DNA from: Acinetobacter sp. UBA6641
GTDB lineage: Bacteria > Pseudomonadota > Gammaproteobacteria > Pseudomonadales > Moraxellaceae
Assembly (NCBI GenBank): GCA_002455755.1
Contig: DKLL01000198.1
Location: 7,114 to 16,447 of the forward strand
DNA length: 9,334 nucleotides
Direction: 5' to 3'
Shown here: one piece after another, positions 6,849 to 9,334 of the stretch
Numbering within the stretch: the stretch's first letter is position 1
How the letters are laid out: each line of letters begins with the position of its first letter
Notes under the pieces: generated by a model
The model's database searches: none
Seen by the model: the letters and a program-made list of their open reading frames with translations, nothing else
What the model was told of the DNA's origin: nothing
Program-made: the position numbers and the translations under genes

Positions 6849-7202
6849 CTGATCTTTCTCTTTTAATATAAGAATTTTATATAGTTTATAGGTTTAGTGA
6901 TTATTTATTAACCTTGGATAACGTATTAAAACATATCTATTTCAGCGCGCCCTCCTAATCTTAAATATTAGCCTTGTAAAAGATACAGAAATAACTAGAG
7001 CACTATTTTCTGATGCTTAGAAATTTATTCATCAGTGGTCATGCTGATGACTACTTATTTAAATCGTCAGAAATCTCTTAATGGGTAGTAATTACATCAT
7101 CTAAATGAATTTTGACTTTTTACGTAGAATCGTTCATTTTAAAACCACAATTATTTTAAGTATTTAATACATTATTTTTAAATTAAAAAGTGGGGAATAA
7201 AT
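6849..7202. other. Regulatory gap between divergent ybdG-like and parA-like genes
   Basis: This 354-nt AT-rich gap must hold the promoters of both flanking genes. For the ParA-like gene, TTGACT at 7110-7115 is a good -35 match, but the -10 at the correct distance (CATTTT) is poor, so I do not annotate it separately. No convincing promoter was found for the ybdG-like gene. The middle contains a strong hairpin at 7034-7055 and three CTGATG/CATCAG motifs. A GC-rich patch at 6945-6956 reads AGGAGGGCGCGC on the - strand but is followed by no ORF longer than two codons. Confidence 0.55.
7034..7055. repeat. Nine-base-pair hairpin upstream of the ParA-like gene
   Basis: AGTGGTCAT (7034-7042) and ATGACTACT (7047-7055) pair over nine positions with one G-T wobble around a GCTG loop. 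On the + strand it is followed by TATTTAAAT. It lies about 150 nt before the ParA-like start and could be an operator, a partition-type binding site or a leader structure. Its role is unknown. Confidence 0.4.
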
Positions 7203-7850
7203 ATGACAATTTTTGTGGTAACAAGTCCGAAGCGAGGTTCAGGAAAAAGTACCTTGGCGATGAACCTGACAGAATATCTGCATCTTCAAGGCAACACGCT
7301 TTATATGGATACCGATGATAACAAACAAAATTTTGAATGGGTTAGCTGGCATCGCAAAGGTTTTGACTTTGAACATATCTCTTTAAAGGATCATCCAGAT
7401 GAGTTGGTGCATCGCGTTGAGAGAGCAAAAGCTCAATATGATGATATCGTCATTGATATTGCCGGGCATGATACTTATGCGTTGCGCTCGGTACTGATGC
7501 AGGCAGATAAACTGATTATTCCCATGTCAGTAGATTCTGAAGATCAGGATATGTACAGTGAGATGCTGCAACTGGCAATCAGTGTTTCGCAGTTCAATAC
7601 CCAGTTAAAAGTGTATGGAGTACTGACGCGTGTTCCTCAACAGATCGAAATAGCACAGATTGCAGCGAATCAGAATTTGCTTAAAGACATTCCAGGTGCA
7701 TATTTTCTGAATACCATTATTTATGAGGATGAAGCTTTTAATGAAGCTAAGGACTTGGGGCGCAGCATTTGGGAGCATTCGCCTGAACAGGGTAAGCGCT
7801 TTGATCAATTTATTCTTGAGTTGATGGCAAATACAATGCAGGCAGCTTGA
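7203..7850 (+). CDS. Solitary ParA/MinD-family P-loop ATPase
   Basis: This 215-aa protein has the deviant Walker A box of ParA/MinD ATPases, KRGSGKST (residues 10-17), with both signature lysines (Lys10 and Lys15). The second glycine of the usual KGG is replaced by Arg11. Other family motifs are MDTDDNKQN (35-43, the Walker A' aspartate region), the Walker B strand DIVIDIAGHD (81-90), and ADKLIIPMSVDSED (101-114), where family members keep a strand-turn. There is no N-terminal helix-turn-helix, so it belongs to the short, ParF/orphan-like group that positions plasmids, proteosomes or cell-surface machines on the nucleoid. No ParB-like gene, centromere array or cargo gene is adjacent. It is transcribed away from the ybdG-like gene. 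GGGGA lies seven bases before the ATG, and a strong terminator lies 36 nt after the stop. The fold is confident; the cargo is unknown. Confidence 0.9.
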   Translation: MTIFVVTSPKRGSGKSTLAMNLTEYLHLQGNTLYMDTDDNKQNFEWVSWHRKGFDFEHISLKDHPDELVHRVERAKAQYDDIVIDIAGHDTYALRSVLMQADKLIIPMSVDSEDQDMYSEMLQLAISVSQFNTQLKVYGVLTRVPQQIEIAQIAANQNLLKDIPGAYFLNTIIYEDEAFNEAKDLGRSIWEHSPEQGKRFDQFILELMANTMQAA

Positions 7851-7886
7851 TTTTCTACCTCTCGAATAATTGTTTTAGTGGATATT

Positions 7887-7916
7887 AAAAAGCTCCCGGT
7901 GCGGGAGCTTTTTTTT
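7887..7916. terminator. Bidirectional Rho-independent terminator
   Basis: AGCTCCCG (7891-7898) and CGGGAGCT (7902-7909) form a perfect 8-bp GC-rich stem with a GTG loop. The stem is extended by an A-tract (7887-7890) on the left and a run of seven T residues (7910-7916) on the right. It ends the ParA-like transcript on the + strand. On the - strand the tail is five T residues, so it should also stop the convergent sstT-yoaK-yaiL transcript. Confidence 0.93.
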
Positions 7917-7927
7917 ATTTTAACTGA

Positions 7928-8464
7928 TTACCACATTAAATCATCTGGAATGACATAAGCTGCATATGGGTCTTCTTCATCTGTAGTCTGTTCATTTTTC
8001 TCGGAATTATTCACAATAATGAAACCTTCCATTTTGTCGTTAATCCGCTCTGCCAAAGCTTTGGGTAAAATAGCGTAACTTTCAGCTTCTTTGGCAATAA
8101 TTAAGGAACCAGCAACCAGGGCATTGTAAATCTGCTGATTGAGATAAATCTTTTTGACTTTATTGTCATCAATAAATTGATAGGAAACTTCACCATTGGT
8201 ATCTCTGATTTTATGCTGGTTGATCATTTGAACAATGGCAGCTTTTAATTCTTTACCTTGTAGCAGGCGTTTTTTCTCTAAATCCAGTGCCTGATCGCGA
8301 GCCAGTTTCTCTTGCTGATCCTGTGCAATTTTGGCTTTTAATTCAGCTTCGTTGCTTTGTCCGGTACGTTGCTCATGGACTGCCTGTTTAGACAGTTTTT
8401 TTGCTTTCTTGTTATCAACTAAACCGGCTTTTAGCAATTGAGCCTGTAATGCATTTTTGACCAT
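7928..8464 (-). CDS. yaiL: YaiL-like DUF2058 family protein
   Basis: This 178-aa protein corresponds to the DUF2058 family, whose E. coli member YaiL is almost the same length. The N-terminus MVKNALQAQLLKAGLVDNKK is the conserved opening. A long charged helix follows, probably a coiled coil (about residues 37-75, rich in Lys, Glu and Gln). Then comes a compact domain with VSYQFIDDNKVKKIYLN (93-109) and SYAILPKALAERI. The acidic tail EEDPYAAYVIPDDLMW is the family hallmark. The family's biochemical role is poorly defined; a link to nucleic acids is sometimes suggested by the basic helix but is not shown here. The ATG at 8462-8464 was chosen because it matches the family start and has GGAA eight bases upstream; the frame is open for 18 more codons. 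It is the last gene of the unit, 14 nt after the YoaK-like gene. Confidence 0.93.
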   Translation of the reverse strand: MVKNALQAQLLKAGLVDNKKAKKLSKQAVHEQRTGQSNEAELKAKIAQDQQEKLARDQALDLEKKRLLQGKELKAAIVQMINQHKIRDTNGEVSYQFIDDNKVKKIYLNQQIYNALVAGSLIIAKEAESYAILPKALAERINDKMEGFIIVNNSEKNEQTTDEEDPYAAYVIPDDLMW

Positions 8465-8478
8465 AATAAATTCCAATA

Positions 8479-9153
8479 TTACTCTTGAGTCTGTCGATAA
8501 CGATAATAAATAACCCAATAAATCGAGCTAAGTGTCCAACTTAACATCGCAGGGATAAGGAATGAGTTTAATTTTAAATAAGGATATATCAGGCTCGCAA
8601 GCAAACCGCCAATGAAAAATCCAAATAAAATGAGCAAATGAAGAATAATGCGTCGACGTTCTACTTCTAAACCACGTAACCTGTAGCCTAACGCCAAACC
8701 CAAATCGGTCAAAACACCCGATAAATGGGTCGTGCGGATGATGGTGCCTTTATAATGACTGACCATGGCATTTTGCACACCCATCGCTACACATGCCCAA
8801 AGCAAGGCATAACGAGGGAAATAGGGCAATAAAAACCAGCACAGCATAATAAAAAGAGCCACCAGGCTTAAAGGTAAACCGTAGCGGCTTCCTAGCTTAA
8901 ACTGGGTATTTCCCAGTATCAATCCGCTATAACAGGAACCGATCACATAAGATAGGACAACTAAAATCAAGTAGAGGATCTGTTCAGGTTGCCACTTGAG
9001 TAACGCCATGGCCAACATGCTGACATTACCGGTCATGTGTGAAACGGACTGATGCAACACGGTCACCAGCCCGAGGACGTTAATCATTCCTGCATTCATT
9101 GCAAGAAAAAAAGCACCTAATTGAACCCACAGCGGTAAAGTTTGAAGAGGCAT
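8479..9153 (-). CDS. YoaK-like DUF1275 family membrane protein
   Basis: This 224-aa inner-membrane protein has about six predicted helices (near residues 11-31, 58-80, 92-110, 114-130, 168-191 and 196-217). The DUF1275/YoaK motifs are present: HQSVSHMTGN (34-43) after the first helix, GVQNAM (125-130), and IIRTTHLSGVLTDLG (138-152). The family is widespread but has no established substrate; a transport role is assumed from topology. The ATG at 9151-9153 fits the usual family N-terminus. There is no clear Shine-Dalgarno, and an overlapping out-of-frame ATG lies just upstream inside the palindrome ATGACGTCAT. The sstT stop is 32 nt upstream, so expression probably depends on readthrough or coupling from sstT. 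Confidence 0.9.
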   Translation of the reverse strand: MPLQTLPLWVQLGAFFLAMNAGMINVLGLVTVLHQSVSHMTGNVSMLAMALLKWQPEQILYLILVVLSYVIGSCYSGLILGNTQFKLGSRYGLPLSLVALFIMLCWFLLPYFPRYALLWACVAMGVQNAMVSHYKGTIIRTTHLSGVLTDLGLALGYRLRGLEVERRRIILHLLILFGFFIGGLLASLIYPYLKLNSFLIPAMLSWTLSSIYWVIYYRYRQTQE

Positions 9154-9161
9154 GACGTCAT
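9152..9161. repeat. Ten-base perfect palindrome at the yoaK-like start codon
   Basis: ATGACGTCAT is fully self-complementary and shares two bases with the start codon of the YoaK-like gene. It sits in the short gap after sstT. It could be a regulator half-site pair or chance; nothing nearby identifies a binding protein. Confidence 0.3.
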
Positions 9162-9185
9162 AAAAAATACTTAATAATGACTATC

Positions 9186-9334
9186 TTAATCCAAACCGCG
9201 GTCAACAGCAGCAGTAAATAGCACATCTGTTGAAGAATTTAATGCGGTTTCAGTCGAATCTTGCAACACACTGATCACCATGCCAATCGCCACCACCTGC
9301 ATGGCAATATCTGAACTAATGCCAAACAGGCCAC
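9186..9334 (-). CDS. sstT: Serine/threonine:Na+ symporter SstT, C-terminal fragment (runs off the right edge)
   Basis: Only the last 49 codons and the stop are inside the window. The visible sequence reads [19 protein letters not shown], then [20 protein letters not shown] and TAAVDRGLD. It follows the E. coli SstT C-terminus closely (the 'AMQVVAVGF', '[21 protein letters not shown]' region). This segment holds the last core part of the dicarboxylate/amino-acid:cation symporter fold and its substrate-contacting Asp/Asn residues. SstT imports L-serine and L-threonine with sodium across the inner membrane. The tail after TAA is shorter than in E. coli (about six residues instead of fifteen), which is within normal variation. 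The gene is the first visible member of a unit continuing into the yoaK-like and yaiL-like genes. Confidence 0.9.
   Translation of the reverse strand, partial: GLFGISSDIAMQVVAIGMVISVLQDSTETALNSSTDVLFTAAVDRGLD

Noticed and set aside
6945..6956. Strong AGGAGG ribosome-site-like sequence on the - strand upstream of ybdG
   Set aside because: The nearest downstream ATG gives only two codons before a stop, and the real ybdG start is about 100 nt further on.
1..9334. Search for CRISPR arrays, tRNA or rRNA genes, insertion sequences, toxin-antitoxin pairs or defence genes
   Set aside because: No regularly spaced repeats, cloverleaf with CCA-type acceptor, transposase, paired small toxin/antitoxin genes or nuclease/restriction motifs were seen.

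Overview
The window looks like chromosomal DNA of a gammaproteobacterium of the Moraxellaceae, most likely Acinetobacter. The evidence is low GC, very AT-rich gaps between genes, and a set of ordinary core genes: a class I photolyase, a YbdG-type mechanosensitive channel, a YaiL/DUF2058 protein, a YoaK/DUF1275 protein and the serine/threonine symporter SstT. The genus is inferred from general familiarity, not from a marker gene. I see no rRNA, tRNA, CRISPR array, insertion sequence, integrase or prophage gene.

Layout from left to right. (1) At 1-180 (-) is the N-terminal end of an AraC-family regulator that runs off the left edge. (2) At 289-2591 (-) are an ABC exporter (TM domain fused to ATPase) and a MaoC-like hot-dog protein. 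The exporter is first in the direction of transcription, and its stop overlaps the next start by one base (TAATG). A -35/-10 pair lies upstream of the exporter, and a nested inverted-repeat structure closes the unit at 241-312. (3) At 2592-4063 is a 1.5 kb AT-rich region with no recognisable gene family. It holds an 89-aa orphan ORF (3222-3491), a 45-aa ORF with a coding-like composition (3716-3853) and a bulged inverted repeat (3936-3989). This is the least explained part of the window. (4) At 4064-6848 (-) are a YbdG-type channel with a TTG start, followed by CPD photolyase. (5) At 6849-7202 is a gap between divergent genes, with a strong hairpin and repeated CTGATG/CATCAG motifs. (6) At 7203-7850 (+) is a solitary ParA/MinD-type ATPase with no ParB beside it. 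A textbook bidirectional terminator at 7887-7916 separates it from the convergent unit. (7) At 7928-9334 (-) is a tightly packed run, sstT (partial) then yoaK-like then yaiL-like, with gaps of 32 and 14 nt, probably one transcript.

Most genes are well-understood housekeeping or accessory functions: envelope transport, osmotic protection, UV repair and amino-acid uptake. They do not obviously form one pathway. I did not find a convincing new multi-gene system. The points most worth following up are the two small orphan ORFs in the AT-rich gap, the solitary ParA with a variant P-loop, and the two nested inverted-repeat structures.
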